Shown: in pieces, positions 33,973 through 42,199 of the stretch
Position numbering within the stretch: the first letter of the stretch is position 1
How the letters are laid out: the number at the start of each line of letters is the position of its first letter
From: Micrococcales bacterium
GTDB lineage: Bacteria; Actinomycetota; Actinomycetes; S36-B12; UBA10799
DNA: 64,000 bases
Assembly: GCA_016703125.1 (NCBI GenBank)
Contig: JADJCR010000001.1
Span: forward strand, 1-64,000
Direction: 5' to 3'
Program-made: the position numbers and the translations under genes
The notes under the pieces: generated by a model
What the model was told of the DNA's origin: nothing
The model's input: only the letters and a program-made list of their open reading frames with translations
Database searches by the model: none

Positions 33973-35268
33973 GCGTACACCGTGTCCAGGCCGTGGCGCA
34001 CAGCGGCGACGAGTTGCTGCAGGTCCGGCTCGGTGATGCCCAGTGGTGGCATGAGGATCACCACATCACCCAGGGGCCGGGTGATCACCCCGAACTCGCG
34101 GGCGGCGGCGCACCCCGGAATCCGGTGCGCTCACCGCGCGGGCGAACCTCGATGCCCGTCATGGTCCCGATCCGTCGCACCTCCACGACGCGCTCGTCGT
34201 GGGCAAGAGGCTTGAGCAGGTCGCCAAGGGTGCGGCCGATCCACGCGGCGTGCTCGACGGTGCCGCGCTCGTCCATCAACTCGAGGTTCGCCAGCGCCGC
34301 CGCCGCACACAGGGGTTGGCGGTGTAGGAGTGACCGTGGAAGAAGGTGCGGCTGGCATCGCCGAGGAAGCTGCTGTAAATCTCCTCCGTGGCCAGGACGG
34401 CCGACAGTGGGAGCACGCCGCCGGTGAGGCCCTTGCCGCAGGTCAGCAGGTCGGGTGCCACGCCGGCCTGCTCGACGGCCCACATCGTGCCCGTGCGACC
34501 GATACCGGTGGCCACCTCGTCGGTGAGCAGGTAGACGCCGAACTCGTCCGCCAGAGCGCGCACCCCGCGCACGAAGGTCACGTCGTGGGTGAGCATCCCG
34601 CCGGCAGCCTGGACGAGTGGTTCGATGACCACGGCACACACCTGGTCGCCGACGTCGTCGAGCACGTCGCGCAGTTCGGCCAGTACCTCCTCGGCGCGCG
34701 CGGCCGGTGACTGCCCGGGTCGGCGGATCCCTGGCGAGGACACCATCCGGGTCTGCAGCAGGATCGGCCGGTAGGTGTGGTGGAACACGTCGATGCCGCC
34801 GACGGAGACCGCCCCCAGCGTGTCCCCGTGGTACCCCTCGGCAACGTGCACGTACAGCGGACGCTGCTGTCCCTGCTGGAGTTTGGCCTGGTAGGCCATC
34901 TTGATCCCGGCCTCCACCGCCGAGGAGCCGTCCCCGGCGAAGAAGGCGCGGGTCAGCGGCTGCGGACTGCGCGCGACGAGCTCAGCGGCGAGCCGGATGC
35001 CGGGCTCGTGGGTGAAACCCAGGAACGTCGAGTGGTCCAAGGTCGCGGCCTGGCGGCTGATGGCGTCGTTGATACGAGGTTCGTTGTGCCCGTGCACGGT
35101 GACCCAGAGCGAGGAGAAGCCGTCGATGTAGTCGCGGCCCGCATCGTCGTAGAGCCGCACCCCGTCGGCGCGGGTGATCACCAGCGGGTCGTCGTCGGAC
35201 CACCAGGCGTGCTGGGTGAAGGGATGCCAGACGTGGCGTCCGTCGACATCGAGCAGCGCGTCACTCAC
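33969..35268 (-). CDS. bioA: Adenosylmethionine-8-amino-7-oxononanoate transaminase, two frameshifts
   Basis: First gene of the biotin operon. HVWHPFTQHAWW at ~12-23, DGSSAVEAGIKMAYQ, LTDEVATGIGRTG, and the PLP lysine in LTCGKGLTGG. The first frame (from 35268) goes wrong at GGGG 34312-34315 (ANPC instead of ANPLCAAAALAN); the second frame goes wrong at CCCC 34113-34116; the third carries the expected C-terminus VITRPLGDVVILMPPLG and stops at TGA 33969-33971, overlapping bioF. One missing base in each run restores a protein of about 434 residues. I judge the gene functional and the breaks to be assembly errors. It is divergent from pdtaS (60 bases). Confidence 0.88.
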
Positions 35269-35328
35269 CCCTCAAGTGTGCCTGGTTGCACGGACGCTTC
35301 CCGGTCGGGGCACAACTACAGTCGGGAC

Positions 35329-36777
35329 ATGGTGGATCTGGACCGGCTGGCACGCGAGCGGACGGATCTGACCTCGGAGCAGATCGCGCACCTGCACCTG
35401 CTGACCGCTGACTGGACACTGCTGGCGGACCTCTTCTTCTCCGACCTCGTGCTCTGGCTGCCCACGTGGAACGCAGCGGGTTTCATCGCCGCCGCGCAAG
35501 TGCGCCCGAGCACCGGACCCACCGTGTACCCCGAGGACATCGTCGGTCGGTTCGCCGCCAAGGGTCGCCTGCAGGAAGTGGAGCGCGCGTTCCACTCCCA
35601 GCGGGTCGTGCGCCACCGCGCACCTGACGACGCCCTGCTGCCGCGCGGCGCGGAGGCGATACCGGTCCATCACTCCCAGCGGGTCATCGCGGTCATCGCC
35701 CGGCGCAGCGGCCTGCCGGCACGTGACACCGGGGAACTGGAACGCACCTACCGGGAGATCGCCGACGTGCTCGCCGAGATGCTCGCGGACGGACAGTTCC
35801 CGACGTATGGCATGCAGGACTCCTCCACGCCGCCGCGGGTGGGTGACGGCCTGCTGCGCCTGAACACGCAGGGCGTGGTCACCTTCGCCTCGCCGAACGC
35901 GCGCAGCGCCTTCCGGCGGATGGGTGTGATGGCCGATCTCACCGGCCGCCTGCTGGAGCAGGAGGTGCGGCGCCTGGCTGCGCGCAGCGGGCCGGTGGAC
36001 GAGGCGGTCGGGGTGATCTCGGCGGGCCGGGGTGCCGGCACGGTGGACATCGAGGTCGGGGAGGTCACGGTGTCCATGCGATCCATCCCGCTGTTCCGCG
36101 ACCGGGTGCGCCTGGGTGCGGTGCTGCTCATCCGCGACGTCACCGACCTGCGCCGCGGGGAGCGGGCGCTGCTGACCAAGGACAACACCATCCGGGAGAT
36201 CCACCACCGGGTGAAGAACAACCTGCAGACGGTCGCCGCGCTGCTGCGTATGCAGGGCCGGCGCCTGTCCGACCCGGTCGCGACGGCGGCCATCGAGGAG
36301 TCCGTCCGGCGGGTGAGTGCCATCGCGCTCGTGCACGAGACGCTGTCCCAGGCAGATGCCGACGCCGTGGAGTTCGACGAGGTCGCCGACCGGCTGGTGG
36401 CCATGGTCGGGGACCTCGGCGAGGACGTGACGGTCGTGCGCGACGGCCGGATCGGGGTGCTGCCGGGGTCGATCGCCAGTTCACTCGCCCTGGTCGTGGC
36501 CGAACTCCTGCAGAACGCCCACGAACATGGTCTGGGTGAGAAGGGCGGGACGATCACGCTGGCGACACTGCGCAGAGGTCGCCGGCTTCGCGTCAGCGTC
36601 GTCGACGACGGCGCGGGCCTGCCGCCCGGCTTCGACCCCGACGCGCACGCCCGGCTCGGCCTGCAGATCGTGCAGACTCTGGTGCGCGACGACCTCAAGG
36701 GGTCGCTGAGCTGGGAGCCTGGGCTGTCAGGCTGCGGTACGACCGCCACCATCGACTTGGTCGTGCCCGGGCGCTGA
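35329..36777 (+). CDS. pdtaS: PdtaS-type sensor histidine kinase (HWE/HisKA_2)
   Basis: Cytosolic two-component kinase. N-terminal GAF-like domain (~10-145), PAS domain (~160-270), then the HisKA_2 box EIHHRVKNNLQTVAALLRMQ with the phospho-accepting His, and an ATPase domain with LVVAELLQNAHEHG, VVDDGAGLP and LGLQIVQTL. This is the family of PdtaS, whose partner PdtaR is an ANTAR antiterminator in mycobacteria; no response regulator gene is in the window. ATG 35329. Ends in a shared hairpin with whiB1. Confidence 0.9.
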   Translation: MVDLDRLARERTDLTSEQIAHLHLLTADWTLLADLFFSDLVLWLPTWNAAGFIAAAQVRPSTGPTVYPEDIVGRFAAKGRLQEVERAFHSQRVVRHRAPDDALLPRGAEAIPVHHSQRVIAVIARRSGLPARDTGELERTYREIADVLAEMLADGQFPTYGMQDSSTPPRVGDGLLRLNTQGVVTFASPNARSAFRRMGVMADLTGRLLEQEVRRLAARSGPVDEAVGVISAGRGAGTVDIEVGEVTVSMRSIPLFRDRVRLGAVLLIRDVTDLRRGERALLTKDNTIREIHHRVKNNLQTVAALLRMQGRRLSDPVATAAIEESVRRVSAIALVHETLSQADADAVEFDEVADRLVAMVGDLGEDVTVVRDGRIGVLPGSIASSLALVVAELLQNAHEHGLGEKGGTITLATLRRGRRLRVSVVDDGAGLPPGFDPDAHARLGLQIVQTLVRDDLKGSLSWEPGLSGCGTTATIDLVVPGR

Positions 36778-36789
36778 CGGCGCAGCACA

Positions 36790-36828
36790 GCAGAGGACCG
36801 GCCGACGATTCGCCGGCCGGTCCTCTGC
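36790..36828. terminator. Bidirectional terminator between pdtaS and whiB1
   Basis: Perfect 13-bp stem GCAGAGGACCGGC (36790-36802) against 36816-36828 with a 13-base loop, centred between two convergent genes (stops at 36777 and 36837). It can terminate transcription from both sides. Confidence 0.75.
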
Positions 36829-36836
36829 AGCAGTCG

Positions 36837-37097
36837 TCAGTGCTGGAAGCCCAGGGTCACACCGGTGCGGGCGCTACGGCGCCGCAGTGAGCGTCGCTCA
36901 GCCTCGGACATGCCGCCCCAGATGCCGGCTTCCTGGCCGGACTCGAGGGCCCATGTGAGGCAGTCGGAGGCCACTGTGCAGGTGCGGCAGACGGTCTTCG
37001 CGTCTTCGATCTGCAGAAGTGCCGGACCGCTGTCCCCGAGCGGGAAGAACAGTTCCGGATCCTCGTCACGGCAGGCAGCGTCAGCGCGCCAGTCCAT
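36837..37097 (-). CDS. whiB1: WhiB-family iron-sulfur regulator (WhiB1-like)
   Basis: 86 residues with the four cluster cysteines: C9 in ADAACRDED, then the C-x2-C pair in TVCRTCTV and C46 in ASDCLTW. The GIWGGMS turn is at about 59-65, followed by a basic DNA-binding tail. Next to pdtaS, as WhiB1 (Rv3219) is in M. tuberculosis. WhiB1-type proteins bind a nitric-oxide-sensitive [4Fe-4S] cluster and the primary sigma factor. The 277-base upstream region carries a CRP-like palindrome. Confidence 0.93.
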   Translation of the reverse strand: MDWRADAACRDEDPELFFPLGDSGPALLQIEDAKTVCRTCTVASDCLTWALESGQEAGIWGGMSEAERRSLRRRSARTGVTLGFQH

Positions 37098-37290
37098 GCG
37101 TTACCTCCTAGGTCGTGGCTGTCCCCCCGGATAGCCGAAGTGGGCACTAACAGACATCGTGTCCCGCGCGGACGGGGGGTGCTGCTTGCCGGCGGTTTGC
37201 TGTGGCGTATCTTTGCGCTCCAGCGATTTCAGATTCACACAACGTGCACGGATGCACAAGCCTTGACGCGGATGAGTCTGGCCACGGGGG

Positions 37291-37306
37291 TGTGTTCTGC
37301 GTCACA
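37291..37306. promoter_or_regulatory. CRP-like binding site upstream of whiB1
   Basis: TGTGT-TCTGCG-TCACA differs by one base from the CRP consensus TGTGA-N6-TCACA. It lies about 195 bases upstream of the whiB1 start, in a gene-free region. whiB1 is a CRP target in mycobacteria, which makes the match more credible; the distance is long. Confidence 0.4.
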
Positions 37307-37374
37307 TAGGCCGCCCTCAGGTGCCGGAATGTCCCCGAAAGGCCCTGATTTCACCGTTTTTCGTCACAGAAGCG

Positions 37375-38310
37375 TCACGGAACGTACACCCGCAAGGCCC
37401 TCGGCACCGAGCGGAACACCACATCGGTGACATCCCCGATGACCTCGCCGTCGACCTGCATCGGGGTCGGCCTGCGGGCCGTGATGCGGAACTCGGGGCG
37501 GTCGTGCCAGCTCACGATGGCTTTGGGAGAACCCTTGTCCCGGCTGAGCACCATGCGGGCGCCGAGCCGCAAGGCCGCGGGCACCCGCAGGGATCGCGTC
37601 GCCCAGAGGTCCAGACCGGTGTCGAACGACGCCTTCGGCGACGGGTTGATCGGGTGGGCGGCGAGGTAGGTCCACGGCGAGGTGTTCTGCACGATGGCCA
37701 GGAACACCCCGTCCACGGGCTCCTCGCCGGGGGCGTGCAGGATCAGCGATGGCTGCTTGCGGTCGGTGTCGGTGAAGAACTGCCGCAGGGTGGTTGCCAG
37801 GTAGCGGGTGGGGGAGGCGCTCTTGCCCTGCGCCCGGGCCTGCTCCATCCGCGTCATGATCTCCGCGTCGATACCCAGGCCGGCGGTGAACGTGAAATAC
37901 CGCTCGTCGAACATGCCCAGGCCGACAGTGCGGGTGGTCCCTTCGCGCATCGCGCGCAGCAACAGGCCGGTGGACTCCACCGCATCCTGTGGGAAGCCCA
38001 GCGCCCGGGCGAACACGTTGGCGCTGCCACCGGGCACGGTGCCGAGGACGGGCAGGTCGGGGTGAACACCCTCGGCGAGCAGACCGTTGACGACTTCGTG
38101 GATGGTGCCGTCACCACCGAGGGTGAGGATGCAGTCCATCCTCTCGGTGCGCGCCCGGACGCCGAGTTCACCGGCGTGGCCGCGGTGGGTGGTCGTCACG
38201 ACCTCGAGGTGGAACTTGTCGGCCAGGGCGCTGATCAACACGTCACGCGTCACGTCGTTCGTGGTGGTCGCCTTGGGGTTGACCACGAGTAGGCCTCGCA
38301 CGCCGATCAC
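37375..38310 (-). CDS. Diacylglycerol/lipid kinase (DagK/YegS family)
   Basis: Catalytic DAGK motif LTLGGDGTIHEVVNGLL at about 62-78, VPGGSANVFARALGFP after it, and the C-terminal beta-domain PTPMQVDGEVIGDVTDVVF. 311 residues. These kinases phosphorylate diacylglycerol, sphingoid bases or related lipids and sit on the inner membrane face; in actinobacteria one such protein takes part in phosphatidylinositol-mannoside-related lipid metabolism. Divergent from the next gene with a 24-base gap. Confidence 0.85.
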   Translation of the reverse strand: MIGVRGLLVVNPKATTTNDVTRDVLISALADKFHLEVVTTTHRGHAGELGVRARTERMDCILTLGGDGTIHEVVNGLLAEGVHPDLPVLGTVPGGSANVFARALGFPQDAVESTGLLLRAMREGTTRTVGLGMFDERYFTFTAGLGIDAEIMTRMEQARAQGKSASPTRYLATTLRQFFTDTDRKQPSLILHAPGEEPVDGVFLAIVQNTSPWTYLAAHPINPSPKASFDTGLDLWATRSLRVPAALRLGARMVLSRDKGSPKAIVSWHDRPEFRITARRPTPMQVDGEVIGDVTDVVFRSVPRALRVYVP

Positions 38311-38334
38311 GGTACCGGCCGGTAGATTCGGCTC

Positions 38335-38718
38335 GTGGATCAGGGACTGACGCCGGCGCGGCAGGCGGCGATCGTGGCGGCGGTGGAAGCGGTGGCGATC
38401 GTGGTGTTCACCATCGCTGTGGCGATCGCCTCGTTCAACACCCGGGGCACGAACACCGGCGCCTCACCGGTGGCCGAGGTGGTCGTCTACCTTCTCTTCG
38501 CCGCCGGAATGGGACTGATCGCCAAGGGGCTGTGGAACCACAGCCGGTTCGCCCGCACGCCGATGGTGCTGGCCCAGGTGTTCGGCCTGATCAGCGCGTG
38601 GCTGTTCTGGGAGGGCACCGGCGCGGCGGTGGTGGCGGGTGTGGTCATCGCGGCGGTGTGCGTGCTGGGGATCGTGCTGACCCTGCGACCGGCCACCGGC
38701 GCGGACCTGCAGGACTGA
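38335..38718 (+). CDS. Small four-helix membrane protein of actinobacteria
   Basis: 127 residues with four hydrophobic helices (AIVAAVEAVAIVVFTIAVAI, VVVYLLFAAGMGLIAKGLW, MVLAQVFGLISAWLFWEG, AAVVAGVVIAAVCVLGIVLT). Resembles the conserved integral membrane protein found near the whiB1 region of mycobacteria (Rv3217c-like), from memory. No function known. GTG start at 38335. Confidence 0.75.
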   Translation: MDQGLTPARQAAIVAAVEAVAIVVFTIAVAIASFNTRGTNTGASPVAEVVVYLLFAAGMGLIAKGLWNHSRFARTPMVLAQVFGLISAWLFWEGTGAAVVAGVVIAAVCVLGIVLTLRPATGADLQD

Positions 38719-38793
38719 GCCGCCGGCCACGAAGGCTCTCCCGGGATACGTGCTGCGAACGCCTTGCGGTGGGGGGCGGCAGAGACCGGTGGT

Positions 38794-39572
38794 TCAGGCG
38801 TCGACGCCCATCGCGCCGCGCAGGGTGCCCAGCGATTTGACCAGCAGCCGGGACACGTGCATCTGGGAGACCCCCACCTCCGCGGCGATCTCCGACTGGG
38901 TCTTGTTGTGGAAGAACCGCAGGAGCACGATCTGCCGCTCCCGATCGGGCAGGGCGGCCAGCAGCGGGCGCAGTGTCTCCCGGTACTCCACGTTGGCCAG
39001 CGCTTCGTCGTCGGTGCCCAAGGTGTCCATGAGTGCCGGCGGTCCGGCCTCGTCGTCGCCGCCCCGCCGTCCAGTGACAGTGCGCTGTAGGACTGGGCGG
39101 CCTCGAGCCCCTCCAGGACCTCCTCCTCGCTGATGGCGAGGCGGGTGGCCAACTCCCTGACGGTGGGGGAGCGGCCGAGGTCCTGGGACACCTCCGCGGT
39201 GGCGCGGGTGATGGCCATGCGCAGTTCCTGCAACCGCCGCGGAACGCGCACGGACCAGCCCTTGTCCCGGAAGTGGCGCTTGATCTCACCGACGATCGTG
39301 GGGGTGGCGTACGTGGAGAACTCGACGCCACGGTCCGGGTCGAAGCGGTCGACGGCTTTGATCAGCCCGATCGTCCCCACCTGCACCAGGTCGTCGTGCG
39401 GTTCGCCGCGGTCCCGGAACCGCCTCGCCAGGTGGTAGACGAGGGGCAGGTGCATGGTGACCAGTTCATCGCGCACCGCCGCCCGCGCGGGATCCTGCTC
39501 ATCGAGCGCGACGAATCGGGCCAGGAGTTCGTGCTCGCGCGCGCGGTCGCTGCGCGACCAGCCGTCGTTCAC
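38794..39572 (-). CDS. sigF: SigF/SigB-type general stress sigma factor, one frameshift
   Basis: Group 3 sigma-70 factor. Region 2 (VYHLARRFRDRGEPHDDLVQ, VDRFDPDRGVEFSTYATPTI), region 3 (VPRRLQELRMAITRATAEV) and, in another frame, region 4 (LPDRERQIVLLRFFHNKTQSE, VGVSQMHVSRLL). The frames join at CCCC 39063-39066: one missing base restores LDGGGDDEAGPPALMDTLG and gives about 259 residues ending at 38794. Overlaps the RsbW-like gene by four bases (ATGA); the pair is the usual partner-switch arrangement. Confidence 0.87.
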
Positions 39573-39973
39573 AACGCCCCCGGGGTGATCCCATGGGCGT
39601 GTAGGCGGATGGTGAGCCGGCCCTCGCGCACCTCGGTCTCCACCCGGTCCACCAGCGCGGTCAGGACCGTCCAGGCGAACGTCGTGGTCTGCAAGGGCTG
39701 GCGCCTGGTGCTCGGGGCGCTCAGTTCGATGTGCACCGTGTTGTCCTCGACCGCGAACCCCACCGTCAGTTCCGAGCCGTCCGGGGCGTCGGCGATCGCC
39801 AGTGCGCAGGCCTCGTCAACCGCCAGCCGAACGTCGTCGAGAGTGTCCACGGTGAAGTCGGCCTGGGCGCAGACTGCGGAGGTCGTGGTCCGTACCAGGG
39901 AGACGAACGATGCGTCGGCGGGCACCGTGAGCACCACCTCGGAGGACCGCATAGCCGCGAGAGTATCCGGCAT
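39569..39973 (-). CDS. rsbW: RsbW/SpoIIAB-like anti-sigma factor
   Basis: Histidine-kinase-like ATPase fold of anti-sigma factors: FVSLVRTTTSAVCAQADF, then the N-box DDVRLAVDEACALAIAD; the C-terminal G-box region is short (134 residues in total). Immediately upstream of and coupled to the sigma factor, which it should bind and inhibit. No anti-anti-sigma gene is adjacent. Starts at ATG 39973 or 39952; the domain begins after the second. Confidence 0.8.
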   Translation of the reverse strand: MPDTLAAMRSSEVVLTVPADASFVSLVRTTTSAVCAQADFTVDTLDDVRLAVDEACALAIADAPDGSELTVGFAVEDNTVHIELSAPSTRRQPLQTTTFAWTVLTALVDRVETEVREGRLTIRLHAHGITPGAL

Positions 39974-39991
39974 CGGCCCCGATTGCCGCAG

Positions 39992-40942
39992 CTATGGCGT
40001 CATCGAGGGGGTGGTGGAGGGGGTCGTGGAGTACAAGGGGGTCGGCTCGGCGATGTCTTTGCGCGTGAGGATCTTGGGGTCGGTGATCGCCCCACTGCCG
40101 ATGCCCCAGTCGTCGAGGATCTGCTGGTAAGTGCCGTCAGCCATCAAGTCCTTCAGCGCCACGCGCATCAAGCGGGCCAGTTGCCGGCGCTGGGCGCTCA
40201 CAGCGATGCCGTAGGGGGATACCTCGAAGGCCTTGCCGTTGGTGACCAGTTTGCCCCCGGAGTTGCGCACGGCGTTCTCGATGACCGGGGACTCGGCCAG
40301 AGTCCCGTAGGCCTTGCCGTCGATGACGGCCTGCGTGGCCGGGGCCTGGCTCTGGAACGTGACGATGCGCAGCGGCTTCTTCTTGTTCTCCACGCAGTTC
40401 GCGGACATCTCCGTCAGTTGCGAGTACTGCACGCTGCCGTCCAACACCGTGATCTTGCGCCCGCAGAGGTTGCGCGGGCCGAAGCGCTTCTTGGCCGGCG
40501 GCCGCACCGCCAACTGCGATCCGGAGCGGTAATACGTGAGCATGTTGGCGTTCTGCAGGTCATTGTCGTCGACGGACAGTGCTGAGATGGCGGCCTCGAA
40601 GCGCCCGGCGGCGACACCCGGGACCAAGAGCGCAAAGGCGTCCTCGCTGAACTGGGCACGCAGTCCGAGGCGCTGCGCGACGGCACGGATCAGGTCGAGG
40701 TCGGCGCCCACCGCCTCACCCCGGTTGAGGTACTCCATGGGTGGGTAGCTGGGGTCGATGCCGACGGTGAGCAGGCCGTCCTCGCGGATCTTGTCCGGCA
40801 CCTTGGCGGCCAGTCCACTGACCGGACCGGCGTTGCTCGGGCTGGCCTGCGGCTGCGAGGCGCCCTGCTGGCACCCGGACAGCGCGACGGTGAGTGCCGC
40901 CAGGCACGCCACACCCATGCTCGCTCGACCGCGCAGCCTCAT
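39992..40942 (-). CDS. Amino-acid-type ABC transporter substrate-binding lipoprotein
   Basis: Lipoprotein signal with lipobox ALSGC (Cys at ~22). Family 3 periplasmic-binding fold: LTVGIDPSYPPMEYL, GADLDLIRAVAQRLGL, VPGVAAGRFEAAISALSVDD and TYQQILDDWGIGS. Binds a polar amino acid or similar solute outside the membrane. The C-terminus ends in a Thr/Ser/Pro-rich tail with repeats of TTPS. No permease or ATPase gene is adjacent, so it is an orphan here. ATG 40942 is chosen for the signal peptide and the AAGAGG upstream. Confidence 0.87.
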   Translation of the reverse strand: MRLRGRASMGVACLAALTVALSGCQQGASQPQASPSNAGPVSGLAAKVPDKIREDGLLTVGIDPSYPPMEYLNRGEAVGADLDLIRAVAQRLGLRAQFSEDAFALLVPGVAAGRFEAAISALSVDDNDLQNANMLTYYRSGSQLAVRPPAKKRFGPRNLCGRKITVLDGSVQYSQLTEMSANCVENKKKPLRIVTFQSQAPATQAVIDGKAYGTLAESPVIENAVRNSGGKLVTNGKAFEVSPYGIAVSAQRRQLARLMRVALKDLMADGTYQQILDDWGIGSGAITDPKILTRKDIAEPTPLYSTTPSTTPSMTP

Positions 40943-41032
40943 CCGAAGTCCCTCTTGTCGACAACTGCCCACCATTGTGCCCAAGCGCCTGTGGAAAGAT
41001 GACACCGCCATCGCAAACACCGAGGACGACCT

Positions 41033-42193
41033 GTGGACCTAGAGAACGACCCTGCATTCCCCCTGCACAAGCGCGGCAAGATCGAGGTGCGACCCACCGT
41101 GCGCGTACGTGACGGTGCGGGCCTGGCTCTGGCCTACACGCCAGGGGTGGCGCGGGTGTCCGAGGCGATCGCCCAGCACCCGGAGTTGGTCTACGACTAC
41201 ACCTGGAAGGCCAACACGGTCCTGGTCGTGACCGACGGAACGGCCGTGCTCGGCCTCGGCGACATCGGCCCGGCGGCGGCTCTGCCGGTCATGGAGGGCA
41301 AGGCCCTGTTGTTCAAGGAGTTCGCCGGGGTGGACGCCGTCCCGATCTGCCTGGACACCACCGACAGCCAGGAGATCATCGAGACGATCGTGCGGCTGGC
41401 GCCCGCCTTCGGCGGCGTCAATCTCGAGGACATCTCGGCGCCCAGGTGTTTCGAGATCGAGCGCCTTCTGCAGGAGTGTCTCGACATTCCGGTCTTCCAC
41501 GACGACCAGCACGGCACGGCCATCGTGGTGATCGCCGCGCTGGAGTCCGCCGCTCGACTCACTGGCCGCGTGTTCGCCGATATGCGCGTGGTCGTCTCCG
41601 GTGCCGGTGCGGCCGGCGTGGCGGTGTCGAACATGCTGCTGGCTGCCGGGGTGCGGGACGTGTGCGTCTGCGACTCGCAGGGGTTGCTGGGACCTGGCCG
41701 GGAGAACCTGACCGGGGTGAAGGCCGACCTCGCGGCGCGCACGAACCCGCGGGGGCTGTCAGGTCCCATCGACAACGCGCTGGAGGGCGCGGACGTCTTC
41801 ATCGGCGTCTCCGCCGGGAAGGTCTCCGAGGCCGCGATCTCGGGCATGGCCGACGACGCCATCGTCTTCGCGCTGGCCAACCCGCACCCGGAGGTGGATC
41901 CGGCAGTCGCCGGCAAGTACGCGGCGGTGGTGGCGACCGGGCGAAGCGACTTCCCGAACCAGATCAACAACGTCCTCGCCTTCCCGGGTGTGTTCCGGGG
42001 GGCGCTGGACGTGCGCGCGACCAGGATCACGACCGGCATGCAGATGGCTGCCGCCGACGCGCTCTCCGAGATCGTCGGGGACGAGGTGGCTGCGGACTAC
42101 ATCGTGCCGTCGGTGTTCGACAGGCGGGTGGCTGGGCGGGTGGCCGAGGCCGTGGCCGCTGCTGCCCGTGCGGAGGGCGTCGCGCGGGTCTGA
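41033..42193 (+). CDS. NAD(P)-dependent malic enzyme
   Basis: Oxidative decarboxylation of malate to pyruvate. Short bacterial type (386 residues): YTPGVARVSEAI at ~34, GLGDIGPAAALPVMEGKALLFKEF near 74-97, metal-site FGGVNLEDISAP and DDQHGTAIVV, then the nucleotide-binding VVVSGAGAAGVAVSNMLL. No phosphotransacetylase domain. GTG start at 41033. Divergent from the binding-protein gene. Confidence 0.9.
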   Translation: MDLENDPAFPLHKRGKIEVRPTVRVRDGAGLALAYTPGVARVSEAIAQHPELVYDYTWKANTVLVVTDGTAVLGLGDIGPAAALPVMEGKALLFKEFAGVDAVPICLDTTDSQEIIETIVRLAPAFGGVNLEDISAPRCFEIERLLQECLDIPVFHDDQHGTAIVVIAALESAARLTGRVFADMRVVVSGAGAAGVAVSNMLLAAGVRDVCVCDSQGLLGPGRENLTGVKADLAARTNPRGLSGPIDNALEGADVFIGVSAGKVSEAAISGMADDAIVFALANPHPEVDPAVAGKYAAVVATGRSDFPNQINNVLAFPGVFRGALDVRATRITTGMQMAAADALSEIVGDEVAADYIVPSVFDRRVAGRVAEAVAAAARAEGVARV

Positions 42194-42199
42194 GCCCGG

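Noticed and set aside
35269..35328. A biotin-regulator (BioQ/BirA) operator between bioA and pdtaS
   Set aside because: Only a weak GTGC/GCAC half-site pair is visible and it does not match a consensus I can defend.
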